Assembly (NCBI RefSeq): GCF_019511525.1
Contig: NZ_JAEUAT010000004.1
Coordinates: forward strand, 372,001-436,000
Length of the DNA: 64,000 nt
Direction of reading: 5' to 3'
From: Rhizobium cauense
Lineage (GTDB): Bacteria; Pseudomonadota; Alphaproteobacteria; Rhizobiales; Rhizobiaceae
The notes beneath the pieces are model-generated. The model worked only from the letters and a program-made list of their open reading frames with translations, was not told where the DNA came from and ran no database searches. This document shows, one piece after another, positions 52,249 to 61,012 of the stretch. The first letter of the stretch is position 1. Each line of letters starts with the position of its first letter. The translations under genes were made by a program, and so were the position numbers.

Positions 52249-53397
52249 ATGAACAGACGCGACTTCCTTGTCACCTCAACCGCTGCGGCGGCCGGCATGC
52301 TGATGCTGCCCCGTCTGGCTTCTGCCGCGACAACGACCATCGATCTCTATAGCGGATCCGACGCGAACATCATCGACTTCTGGACCAATGTCGTGCGTCC
52401 CGCTTTCGAAAAGGCGCACCCGGATCTGGCCGTGAAGATTATCGATGGTGGTGACAACACTGGATTGCGCGCGATTGCAGACCGCGCCTTCGCCGCGCTC
52501 AAGACCAAGACGGATCCCCAGGCCGACATCTTCGAACACTTCGACCCCCGCCTTCCTCCGTCGGGTTCAGAAGCTGGCCTTTGGGTGGAATTCTCGGCGC
52601 AGAACGTCGACGGTTTTGACCACGTCAACCCCTTGGCTGTCGACAGCAAGTACTCGCTTCCCTATCGCGGATCGCAGGTGCTGTTGGCCTATGACCGGAC
52701 CAAGCTCGATCCGAAAGACGCCCCGAAGAGCTGGGAACAGCTGACGGCGTGGATCAAGGCCAATCCGGGCCAGTTCATTTACAATCGGCCTGATAAGGGC
52801 GGCTCGGGCGGAAACTTTGTCCGTCGTGCCATTCATGAAGCCAACGGGCGTGACCCGAAGAAGTTTACGATAGACAATTTCACCGCTGACTATGCCAATC
52901 AAGCGCTGACGCCAGCCTGGGCGCTGCTTAACGACCTGGCGCCGTCGCTTTATGAGAAGGGCGCCTATACCGCGGGAAATACCCAGTCGATTCAGCTTCT
53001 AGCGCAAGGCGTAGTAACAATGACGCCCGTCTGGTCGGACCAGGTGCTGCAGGCAATCGCGCAGGGCGTGCTGCCGGAGACCACGGGGCTCGTGCAGTTG
53101 GCAGATCTGGCGCTTTGCGGTGGCTTTTCCCGCATGACCGTGTTTTCCAACGGCGCCAACAAGGACGCTGCAATGAAGCTTGCCGCCTTCCTTCTGACCA
53201 GGGAGATGCAGGAAGCGATCATCACCGAAATTGGTGGCTTCCCCGGCGTTTCCTGGGAGAACATCTCGGATGAACTGCGCCACAAGTACGCAGACGTCAT
53301 TCCTGCGACGATCCCCACATTCCCTGGCGGTGATTGGGAAACCACCATCAACGACGGATGGTATCGCAACGTTGCCCCGGGCATCAGCCGCAGCTGA
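52249..53397 (+). CDS. ABC transporter binding protein with Tat-type signal
   Basis: 382 aa extracellular solute-binding protein of the family 1 / iron(III)-AfuA group. The leader MNRRDFLVTSTAAAAGMLML has an RRDFL twin-arginine motif and an ASA-A cleavage site near residue 28. The mature part has SWEQLTAWIKANPGQF and QLLAQGVVTMTPVWSDQV. The gene neighbours (GDPD and an inositol-phosphatase-family gene) suggest a phosphodiester or sugar phosphate ligand rather than iron. Confidence 0.88.
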   Translation: MNRRDFLVTSTAAAAGMLMLPRLASAATTTIDLYSGSDANIIDFWTNVVRPAFEKAHPDLAVKIIDGGDNTGLRAIADRAFAALKTKTDPQADIFEHFDPRLPPSGSEAGLWVEFSAQNVDGFDHVNPLAVDSKYSLPYRGSQVLLAYDRTKLDPKDAPKSWEQLTAWIKANPGQFIYNRPDKGGSGGNFVRRAIHEANGRDPKKFTIDNFTADYANQALTPAWALLNDLAPSLYEKGAYTAGNTQSIQLLAQGVVTMTPVWSDQVLQAIAQGVLPETTGLVQLADLALCGGFSRMTVFSNGANKDAAMKLAAFLLTREMQEAIITEIGGFPGVSWENISDELRHKYADVIPATIPTFPGGDWETTINDGWYRNVAPGISRS

Positions 53398-54287
53398 TGC
53401 GCAGGCCCATGACACGTCCTCTGCCGGCACGACGTTCCGTGTCGGCAAGCAGGGCAGGTTGGGTGGGACTTCCATTGGTTGCACTGCCTGTGCTGCTCCT
53501 TGCGTGGTTGATCATCTATCCAATCCTGTCGGCCGTCACGAGCACGCTGCTTGTCGCTCGCCCAGACGGCTCGTCCACGCTATCTCTCGCCTCCTACCAC
53601 TTCTTCTTCAGCGACCCGTATAGCCGTGCCAATCTTTGGATCACCCTCTGGACGACATGTGTTTGCGGGATGCTGCTTCTGGTGACCGGACTACCGATTG
53701 CGCTCTACCTGCGCTTTGCACGTGGGCGGCTCTCCGCCTATGTGCAAGGACTTGCCATTTTCCCGATGTTTGTTCCGTCGATCATCCTGTCCTATGCGCT
53801 CATCCGCACGATCGGTCCAAACGGCGCCGTTGACGTGCTGCTCAATGCGGCCGGGCTGCCGAAGTTACCGTCCCCGTACCTTACGCCATGGGGGCCTGTC
53901 ATAGGCCTGGTCTGGGACAACCTGCCCCTCACGGTCCTGATGCTGACGGCTGGCCTGGGCAGCATCCCGAAAAGCTCGATCGAGGCAGCGCGGGATGTCG
54001 GTGCTTCGCCACTGCGCGTGTTTCGATCAATCATTCTCCCTCGCATGGGAAATTCGCTTCTCGTTACGATGTCCTTCGCAATCCTCGGAATATTTTCTTC
54101 CTTCACGCTGCCCTATCTGCTCGGGCCGGCCTCGCCTGAGATGATGGGCCCGTTCATGCAGCGAACATTTTCCGACATGAATGACCCCGTCAACGCCCTG
54201 ACGCAGGCTGTTGTCACATTCGGCTTCTGTCTCGTCTTCGGGATCTTCTACGTGCGATCGATCGCCCGCAACAGGGGAGGCTCCTGA
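53397..54287 (+). CDS. ABC transporter permease 1 (phosphodiester-type operon)
   Basis: 296 aa with six membrane helices and the EAA loop SSIEAARDVGASPLRVFRSIILPRMGNSLL. The ATG at 53397 overlaps the previous stop (TGATG); MTRPLPARR at 53409 is possible. It is a MalF-like inner membrane component. Confidence 0.9.
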   Translation: MRRPMTRPLPARRSVSASRAGWVGLPLVALPVLLLAWLIIYPILSAVTSTLLVARPDGSSTLSLASYHFFFSDPYSRANLWITLWTTCVCGMLLLVTGLPIALYLRFARGRLSAYVQGLAIFPMFVPSIILSYALIRTIGPNGAVDVLLNAAGLPKLPSPYLTPWGPVIGLVWDNLPLTVLMLTAGLGSIPKSSIEAARDVGASPLRVFRSIILPRMGNSLLVTMSFAILGIFSSFTLPYLLGPASPEMMGPFMQRTFSDMNDPVNALTQAVVTFGFCLVFGIFYVRSIARNRGGS

Positions 54288-55111
54288 TGAGGCTGAGGAA
54301 GCTCGCAGTTCAAGAGGCCGATTGGATAGGCGTCGTTCTGGCAGTGCTGCTGACCTTTTTCATCGCACTGCCGCTTATTGTCGTTGGGACCTGGGCCTTC
54401 AGTGAGATCTGGCGCTATCCTGCTGTGATTCCGCAGCAATTCGGTGTGCGCTACTGGTCGCTGACGCTGTCGAGAACAGACGTCTGGGAAGCACTTTTCC
54501 TCAGTCTTCGCCTGACGACGACGGTAACCATCCTCTCCGCCATAATCTGTCTACCGGCGGCCTATGCTTTCGCACGGATGACATTTCCGGGCCGAAATGT
54601 GCTTTTTCTGTCGTTCCTCGCCTCGCACGCATTTCCGAAGTTCGGGTTGCTGGTGGCAATTGCGGGGATCTTTCTGCAGATCGGGTTGATCAGCTCCTTT
54701 TGGGGCGTGGTGCTCATTCAGCTGGTCGGAACGCTGATGCTGATGATCTGGATTCCAGTCTCCGCATTCCAGAACGTCGATCGCCGAATGGAAGAGGCAG
54801 CGCGCGATGCCGGGGCGACACCTTTGCGTGTCTTCTGGTCGATTACCCTGCCGCAGGCGGCGCCAACGATTGTTGCCGCAGTACTCCTCACCTTCGTGGG
54901 CACGTTCTACGAAACTGAAGGGGCATGGCTGATCGGTGCGCCGGAGATCCGCACGATGCCTGTGCTGATGGTCACCTTCATCAACAACCAGATCGTCGTT
55001 CAGTACGGGGCCGTGCTGTCCGTGATGCTGTGGGTACCCTCCTTCGTCGCCCTGATGTTCGCCCGAAGGGTGATCGGTACTGGAACTTTTGCGAGGGGAT
55101 TGGGCGCATGA
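54287..55111 (+). CDS. ABC transporter permease 2 (phosphodiester-type operon)
   Basis: 274 aa MalG/PotC-type permease with six helices and the EAA loop RRMEEAARDAGATPLRVFWSITLPQAAPTIV. Start and previous stop overlap (TGATG). It pairs with the preceding permease. Confidence 0.9.
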   Translation: MRLRKLAVQEADWIGVVLAVLLTFFIALPLIVVGTWAFSEIWRYPAVIPQQFGVRYWSLTLSRTDVWEALFLSLRLTTTVTILSAIICLPAAYAFARMTFPGRNVLFLSFLASHAFPKFGLLVAIAGIFLQIGLISSFWGVVLIQLVGTLMLMIWIPVSAFQNVDRRMEEAARDAGATPLRVFWSITLPQAAPTIVAAVLLTFVGTFYETEGAWLIGAPEIRTMPVLMVTFINNQIVVQYGAVLSVMLWVPSFVALMFARRVIGTGTFARGLGA

Positions 55112-55148
55112 TGTTCGTTGCGGCGGATGACGCCAGGAAGGGCTTCAG

Positions 55149-56228
55149 ATGGCACGCTTGACCATCAATGGAATATCCAAGAGTTTCGGCGCCACGTTTG
55201 CGGTCCGCGAAATTTCCCTCGATGTGGAGGACGGAGAACTGGTCTGCCTGCTTGGTCCTTCAGGTTCAGGCAAGTCGACGTTGCTGCGCATGATTGGAGG
55301 CTTCGAAGCGCCGACCGCGGGCAACATTCTGATCGATGCAAGAGATGTTACCTCACTGCCCCCCGAAAAACGTCCCACGGGCATGGTGTTCCAGAGCCAT
55401 GCCCTTTGGACCCATATGGATGTCTTCAACAATATCGCATTCGGTCTCAAGCTCCGCCGTCTCCCAAAAAGGGAGATCAGGGAGCGCGTCGAGCAAGCAC
55501 TGGCGCTCGTTGGCCTCGCGGACTACGGCCAGCGCATGACATCGCAGCTTTCCGGCGGACAGCAGCAGCGAGTGGCGCTTGCCCGTTCGCTCGTTCTCGA
55601 ACCAAAGATCCTGCTCCTCGACGAGCCATTCGCCAGTCTCGATCAGCACCTGCGGGAGCGGTTGCGTGAGGAGGTGCGTGACATTCAACAGCGACTTGGC
55701 ATCACGACGCTCTTCGTGACCCACGGACAGGATGAAGCGCTCGCGCTCGCTGACAGGATCGTCGTGATGCGCGATGGCGGCATGGAGCAGATCGCTTCGC
55801 CCGATCGCATCTATCGCGAGCCTGAGACAGAGTTCGTTGCCGGGTTTATCGGTTCCATGAATTTCGTTCGTACGACTATCAGGGATGGTTTCAGTCAGCA
55901 TCAAGCCTTTGCGCTCCCTGTCCCCGTTTGCGACGGCGAGGTCGTCCTGGCTGTCCGACCCGAAGCTCTGTCGCTTGTCGCGGCAAAGGGCACGGGGACC
56001 GGCATTGTCCATCGGAGCATCGACTTTGGTACCCACAAGATTGTTGACGTGGATCTTACTGATGGAACGAGGGTGAAGGTCATGGCACCCAGTAATAGTG
56101 GCTGGACAAAAGGGGCCGCGGTAGAGCCGGTGGCCGCCGCCTTCCGGGCATTCAGGGACAACCGGCTTGTTTACGAGACCTCGGCCGTGTCAGCTACACA
56201 TAACGATCGGATGTTCGGACATGCTTGA
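55149..56228 (+). CDS. ABC transporter ATP-binding protein (UgpC/PotA-like)
   Basis: 359 aa. Walker A GPSGSGKSTLLRM, signature SQLSGGQQQRVALARSL, Walker B ILLLDEPFASLDQHL and the H-loop TLFVTHGQDEAL are followed by a TOBE-type C-terminal domain (about 265-350) that begins VVLAVRPEALSLV. The last 8 bp overlap the GDPD gene. It powers the import system of this operon. Confidence 0.93.
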   Translation: MARLTINGISKSFGATFAVREISLDVEDGELVCLLGPSGSGKSTLLRMIGGFEAPTAGNILIDARDVTSLPPEKRPTGMVFQSHALWTHMDVFNNIAFGLKLRRLPKREIRERVEQALALVGLADYGQRMTSQLSGGQQQRVALARSLVLEPKILLLDEPFASLDQHLRERLREEVRDIQQRLGITTLFVTHGQDEALALADRIVVMRDGGMEQIASPDRIYREPETEFVAGFIGSMNFVRTTIRDGFSQHQAFALPVPVCDGEVVLAVRPEALSLVAAKGTGTGIVHRSIDFGTHKIVDVDLTDGTRVKVMAPSNSGWTKGAAVEPVAAAFRAFRDNRLVYETSAVSATHNDRMFGHA

Positions 56229-57072
56229 GGGCCGCGGAATTGCAATTGAGCAAGCCGGGCATCGGACCTGGCTAAAATGGCACCGAGGACACCGATTTGC
56301 CGGTGACATATCCTTCACAGGCGAACGCATTGTTGAGGGGTTGGAACTCGGCGCTAGCGTGGAGATCGATCTTGTGCGCTTCGCCGGTGATGGTTTTGTT
56401 GTCCTGCATGACGAGACATTGAATGCTGCGACAACCGGTTCCGGCCCGGTTCGCGAGGCGTCGGAGGTGTATTTGCGTGACCTCCATCTTCGCGATCCTT
56501 TCGGCGCGCCGAGCAGACACAGGGTTATGCTCCTCGATGATCTGGGGCGGCTGCTCGCTCAAGTCAGCAGATCGAGGAAAGCTGGACTGCAACTGGACCT
56601 CAAGGAAACATCGTACGCCATTCGCGACAGGGACGTAGCCGCATTCGCGGCTGCCATTTCCCAGGTTGCCGATAAGGTTATCCTATCAGGCGGTGACTCG
56701 GTCGCCGTTGCGCGGCTCTCTGAGGCTCTGCCTGACATGGCAATCGGTTACGATCCTTGTCACGACGGCGCCATTGAACGGCTCATGGAAACACACGATT
56801 TCACTGGTTTTGTCGCAGGCGCTGTGCGCGCCGTTGCGCGTGCTCAGATGATCTATCTCGATCGTCGATTGGTGCTTTATGCCGACCAGGCAGAATATGA
56901 TCTGATTGGTGCTTTTCATGAGGCGGGACGCCTTGTCGACGCTTACACCATCAAATCCTCTGTGCCATCCGTCCTACCCACGGTCCGGCGCTTGCTGGAG
57001 TTGAAAGCCGATCAGATCACGACCGATGATCCGGTAGGCCTGGAAAGACTTTTAATGGAAGATCAGACCTGA
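56221..57072 (+). CDS. Glycerophosphodiester phosphodiesterase (cytoplasmic, GDPD)
   Basis: 283 aa GDPD TIM barrel: WHRGHRFAGDISFTG with catalytic His, ASVEIDLVRFAGDGFVVLHDETLNAATTGSGPV with the metal-binding E-x-D and second catalytic His, then GLQLDLKE. The usual PENT after HRG is altered. There is no signal peptide, so it acts on imported substrate, releasing an alcohol and glycerol-3-phosphate. It overlaps the ATPase gene by 8 bp, and its 3' end overlaps the convergent phosphatase gene by 10 bp. Confidence 0.9.
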   Translation: MLEGRGIAIEQAGHRTWLKWHRGHRFAGDISFTGERIVEGLELGASVEIDLVRFAGDGFVVLHDETLNAATTGSGPVREASEVYLRDLHLRDPFGAPSRHRVMLLDDLGRLLAQVSRSRKAGLQLDLKETSYAIRDRDVAAFAAAISQVADKVILSGGDSVAVARLSEALPDMAIGYDPCHDGAIERLMETHDFTGFVAGAVRAVARAQMIYLDRRLVLYADQAEYDLIGAFHEAGRLVDAYTIKSSVPSVLPTVRRLLELKADQITTDDPVGLERLLMEDQT

Positions 57073-57899
57073 AAGCCCTCTACAAGCCAGGAGTGGAGAA
57101 ACGCGGTCGCGGCCAGTATGTCTCCGGTTTCGGTGACAGGTCCGCCATTGAACGCTGAAACAATGCCACCTGCCTCGCGCACCAGCAAGGCGGATGCGCC
57201 GTAGTCGTGCAGAGACAATCCATCCTCAAAGAAGCCGTCCAGCCGTCCACAAGCGACATAGGCGATCGACAGCGCAGCCGAACCCAGGCGCCGCACGCCT
57301 GCGGTGGTTGCCATCAAACGCTTGAGCGCAGCGAAGTAAACCTCCTCCTGCACGGCCTTGAGTTGACCCGGGATCGGCAGGCCTGCGCCAACAAGGGCAT
57401 TTTCCACGCTCCCTGAGCTGACGCAACGGACCTGTTCGCCGTTCAGATACGCACCGCCCCCAGACTCGGCGCTGAAGAGTTCGTCCAGCATAGCATCATA
57501 GACGACGCCCGCTACGACCTGGCCATCTTCGACGATCGAGATTGTCATGCCAAAATGGGGAATTCCCCAGGCAAAATTCGTTGTCCCGTCGATGGGGTCT
57601 ATGTAGATGATCGGGGCGCCATTCTCGGCAGTGCGATTGCCGACAGCTTCCTCACCCTTGATCGCGTAAGACGGAAAAGACCTGCTTACTGCGTCGACGA
57701 TGATCTGCTCAACGGCAATGTCCATCTCTGTCTGATAATCTCTCGGTGCCTTGGCGATCAACTCGCTATCAAGGCGGCGGCGCAGCGAACTACGTGCTTT
57801 GGCACCGCCGAGGAGGATGGCGTCAGCCAATAGGGCGAGACGGGGCGAAGCGTTGGGTGAAATTCGGGGGGACACTGGGAAGGAATCTGAAATGTACAT
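57063..57899 (-). CDS. Inositol monophosphatase-family phosphatase
   Basis: 278 aa. Metal site motifs are GEEAVGNRT, YIDPIDGTTNFAWGIPHFG and the late LSLHDYGASALLVREAGGIVS (Asp kept; the usual Trp before it is His). GGGAYLNGEQVR is also typical. It removes phosphate from inositol-1-phosphate, histidinol phosphate or similar. It faces the GDPD gene with a 10-bp overlap. The pairing suggests the released alcohol phosphate from the imported diester is dephosphorylated. Confidence 0.9.
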   Translation of the reverse strand: MYISDSFPVSPRISPNASPRLALLADAILLGGAKARSSLRRRLDSELIAKAPRDYQTEMDIAVEQIIVDAVSRSFPSYAIKGEEAVGNRTAENGAPIIYIDPIDGTTNFAWGIPHFGMTISIVEDGQVVAGVVYDAMLDELFSAESGGGAYLNGEQVRCVSSGSVENALVGAGLPIPGQLKAVQEEVYFAALKRLMATTAGVRRLGSAALSIAYVACGRLDGFFEDGLSLHDYGASALLVREAGGIVSAFNGGPVTETGDILAATAFLHSWLVEGFQV

Positions 57900-57975
57900 C
57901 GTTGCGCGGTGATGACAGAGCTGCGTGACGCTTTGATGACTGATGCGTCCAAAAAAATCGCTAGAGCTTGCTAAG

Positions 57976-58572
57976 TTACTGTACGATCACGCGTGTTCCG
58001 GGCTGGACCATCTCGTAAAGTTCCTCGACATCTTCTCGATACATGCGAAAGCAACCACTCGATGCGTTGGTGCCGATGGAGGATGGATCATTTGTGCCAT
58101 GGATACGCAGCAGACCGTCGGCAAGGTAGATGGCGCGTGTGCCGAGTGGATTTGCAGGCCCCGGTTCGACCACTGCGGGCAGCTTCGGGTTCTTTCTCCG
58201 CATGCTGGCCGTTGGCCGCCACTCCGGGTGTCTACGCTTGGAAGTGACATGAGTTGTACCAAACCATTGCTTTCCCTCGCGGCCGACAGCAATCGGGTAG
58301 GCAAGTTGCTCGCCTCGAGGCGTCGTATAGACAAGGGTGTGTTCGCGGGTGGCGATGACGATTGTTCCTCTGCCACTCCTCGTTCTTTGTTGACGCTGCG
58401 GCGCTGGCTCGCCGTAAAAATAGTCAGGGGGCGGACCATATGGTCCATACGGATCGTTATAGTAGCCTTCGCTGCCGCGGTAGTCGTAGTCGTCATATGG
58501 CCCCCAGATCTGGGCCTGCGCCTGGAAGGCAATGAGAAAAAAAGCTGTCGCAAATAGAACCAGGAACTTCAT
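57976..58572 (-). CDS. Exported L,D-transpeptidase (ErfK/YbiS/YcfS/YnhG family)
   Basis: 198 aa. The signal peptide MKFLVLFATAFFLIAFQAQA leads to a Tyr/Pro/Gly-rich linker (about 22-65) and a YkuD domain with the catalytic HGTNDPSSIGTNASSGCFRM (His, Ser, Gly, Cys, Arg all present). It forms 3-3 peptidoglycan links or anchors proteins in the periplasm. The start is the ATG at 58572; upstream codons lack a signal sequence. Confidence 0.92.
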   Translation of the reverse strand: MKFLVLFATAFFLIAFQAQAQIWGPYDDYDYRGSEGYYNDPYGPYGPPPDYFYGEPAPQRQQRTRSGRGTIVIATREHTLVYTTPRGEQLAYPIAVGREGKQWFGTTHVTSKRRHPEWRPTASMRRKNPKLPAVVEPGPANPLGTRAIYLADGLLRIHGTNDPSSIGTNASSGCFRMYREDVEELYEMVQPGTRVIVQ

Positions 58573-59263
58573 TTCCGCTATCCGCTTGTTTTGCAAGCAG
58601 ATAGCCGTGAAATCTATGGCGGCATTGTGGCGGACAATTGCACCAGCCGTGTAGCACGACCCCAGTGTTGGGCACTGCGTCACGCGCTGTGGGAAAGTAG
58701 ATTTGTCGTCTTCACAAGTCGATGCCGGATGCGCGCGGGTGCCATACGCAGAATATCGGATCAGTTCTATGCTTTGTTCCGGTGTTTGCTAATAAAGATT
58801 TTGCCGATGCAACGCGCTACTTCGCATTGCCCTTCCAGAGCCTGGCTTGCTGCGCGGCTTTTGAGTTTCATTCCTCGCCAACCGGCTGGCTGGCGCAGAT
58901 CATCCGGCGTGAGATCATGCTCCTCTAGTCCCAGATCAATCTTGCGCCCGTGATTGAAGCTCAAATCGAACCGCGTGCGCAACCATCACTTTATAGTAGT
59001 TAAAAAATGCTCGCGCAGGTCATAATCGATGACCGGGTGACGACAACGCCGGACTGCAAAGGGGACAGTGTCTTAACGTCGCAACTTGGCGGTAACTTCG
59101 GGTTTAACAGCTGGTTTGGTGAGTTAGCTTTCGGTGGAACAACAACCGCTCTTTATGGTCGTCATGCGCCCCTTTTTGGCTCAGTCTAGGCAAACCCACG
59201 ACCCTCCCGGATGACCGGTATCAAGCGACGGCCGCGTCTGGGCGATGATCCAAAGGAGCCCAT
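58573..59263. other. Long intergenic region before prsD
   Basis: 691 bp. Frames of 60 to 120 codons exist on both strands (for example 58767-58982 minus and 59007-59189 plus) but none has a convincing ribosome site or recognisable domain. It should contain the promoters of the L,D-transpeptidase and of prsD. It may include decayed coding sequence. Confidence 0.4.
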
Positions 59264-61012
59264 TTGTCTGAAACCAGATCCGTTTCACCGTTGCGGCCGC
59301 AGAGTGGCCTGCTTTCGTACTTGCGCGCAGGAGCCATCGGAATTGGTGTGACGAGTTGTCTCGTCAACATCCTGGCGCTCACTGGTTCGTTCTTCATGCT
59401 ACAGGTCTATGACCGTGTCATTCCAAGCCGGAGCTTGCCGACGCTCGTCGGACTGATCGTCATTGTCTTGGCCCTCTTTGTGTTCCAATGGCTGCTGGAT
59501 CTCACGCGATCCCTTCTCCTGGGGCAGATTGGACGGAGCGTGGACGAGCGCCTCTCTGGCCGCGCCTTTCAATCGGTTGCCCTGTCAGCATCGCGCAAGC
59601 CGTCGCCAGGAGACGGCTTGCAGACGATCCGCGATATCGACTCAGTCCGTGGCTTTCTCTCCGGTCCGGGGCCTGCAGCGCTGTTCGATCTGCCCTGGAT
59701 GCCTTTCTATATTGCACTGTGCTTCCTGTTTCATACCTGGATCGGTGTGACGGCCACGGCTGGCGCTCTGATACTGATGGGGCTTGCGTTACTTGCGGAA
59801 CTCAAGTCACGGGCGCCGACAAGAGAAACAGTCACGATGCTTGCCGAGCGCATGGCGTTTGCCGAAACGGCCAGACGCAATTCGGAGGCTATCGTTGGAA
59901 TGGGGTTTGCATCTGCGCTGTCGGAAAGGTGGACCGAGATCAATGGGCGTCATCTCGACAGCCAACTGCGGACTGCAACCCTGATCAATTCGCTGTCAAC
60001 GCTGTCGCGGTCTGCTCGCATGGTGCTGCAATCTGCAGTACTTGCGGTTGGCGCCATACTGGTTATTCGCCAGGAAGCGACGGGTGGCATTATGATTGCC
60101 AGCTCTATTCTCGTCAGTCGCTCACTTGCTCCAATCGAGCTCGCCATTGCGCACTGGAAGGGATTCGCCGCTGCGCGGCAGGCCTGGCGACGGCTTGGAC
60201 CGGAGATCCTATTGAAGGAGGACACATGCCGTGGCGTTGCGCTCCCTGCGCCGATGCAATCGTTGACGGTCGAAAACCTTCACCTTGGTGCTCCCGGCTC
60301 GAAGATGCCGATCATTCGAGGACTGTCCTTCGATGTCAGAGCCGGTCAAGCCGTTGGGATCGTCGGTCCGAGCGCCTCGGGCAAGTCGTCGCTGGTGAGG
60401 GGCATCGTCGGGCTGTGGCCGGCCTTTGCGGGCGATATCCGACTAGACGGGGCGTCGCTTTCCCAATGGTCGCCGCAGGCGCTCGGACGAAACATCGGCT
60501 ATCTGCCGCAGGATGTCTCGCTGTTTCAGGGGACCATCGCAGAGAATATTGCTCGCTTTGATCCGGCAGCGCCCTCAGAACTCATCATTGCCGCGGCCAA
60601 GGCTGCGGGCGTCTACGACATGATTGTTGGCTTTCCCGATGGGTTCGATACCCGGATCGGCGAGCAGGGCAGGGCCCTGTCCGCTGGCCAGCGACAACGG
60701 ATCGGTCTCGCAAGGGCGCTCTATTCTGATCCCTTCCTCGTCGTACTCGATGAACCGAACTCCAACCTTGACGTGGAGGGTGAAATGGCTCTGGCAGAGG
60801 CCATTGGGCGAATTCGATCGCGCAATGGTGTGGTGCTTGTGGTCGCCCATCGCTCAAGCGTGCTTTCCGTGGTTGACAAAGTGCTGGTGCTCGAAGGTGG
60901 TCGCGCGAAGGCGTTCGGCCCCAGGAGGGACGCGTTGAGGGCGGCGACGAAACCTGCGGCAGCTACCGGTTCCTTCGTGCGACTGCTACGCGCCAGCGGG
61001 GAGGGGGCGTAA
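59264..61012 (+). CDS. prsD: Type I secretion ABC transporter PrsD
   Basis: 582 aa. An N-terminal six-helix membrane domain without a peptidase C39 module (LTGSFFMLQVYDRVIPSRSLPTL is the hallmark of the PrtD/PrsD class) is followed by an ATPase with Walker A GPSASGKSSLVRG (about 368-380), signature ALSAGQRQRIGLARAL and Walker B VVLDEPNSNLDVEGE. The start is TTG at 59264, six bases after AAAGGAG. With PrsE and an outer-membrane TolC it exports RTX-type glycanases and adhesins that modify exopolysaccharide. It overlaps prsE (TAATG). Confidence 0.93.
   Translation: MSETRSVSPLRPQSGLLSYLRAGAIGIGVTSCLVNILALTGSFFMLQVYDRVIPSRSLPTLVGLIVIVLALFVFQWLLDLTRSLLLGQIGRSVDERLSGRAFQSVALSASRKPSPGDGLQTIRDIDSVRGFLSGPGPAALFDLPWMPFYIALCFLFHTWIGVTATAGALILMGLALLAELKSRAPTRETVTMLAERMAFAETARRNSEAIVGMGFASALSERWTEINGRHLDSQLRTATLINSLSTLSRSARMVLQSAVLAVGAILVIRQEATGGIMIASSILVSRSLAPIELAIAHWKGFAAARQAWRRLGPEILLKEDTCRGVALPAPMQSLTVENLHLGAPGSKMPIIRGLSFDVRAGQAVGIVGPSASGKSSLVRGIVGLWPAFAGDIRLDGASLSQWSPQALGRNIGYLPQDVSLFQGTIAENIARFDPAAPSELIIAAAKAAGVYDMIVGFPDGFDTRIGEQGRALSAGQRQRIGLARALYSDPFLVVLDEPNSNLDVEGEMALAEAIGRIRSRNGVVLVVAHRSSVLSVVDKVLVLEGGRAKAFGPRRDALRAATKPAAATGSFVRLLRASGEGA

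Noticed and set aside
58767..59189. Small frames in the spacer before prsD
   Set aside because: No ribosome sites and no recognisable family; could be remnants but not supportable as genes.
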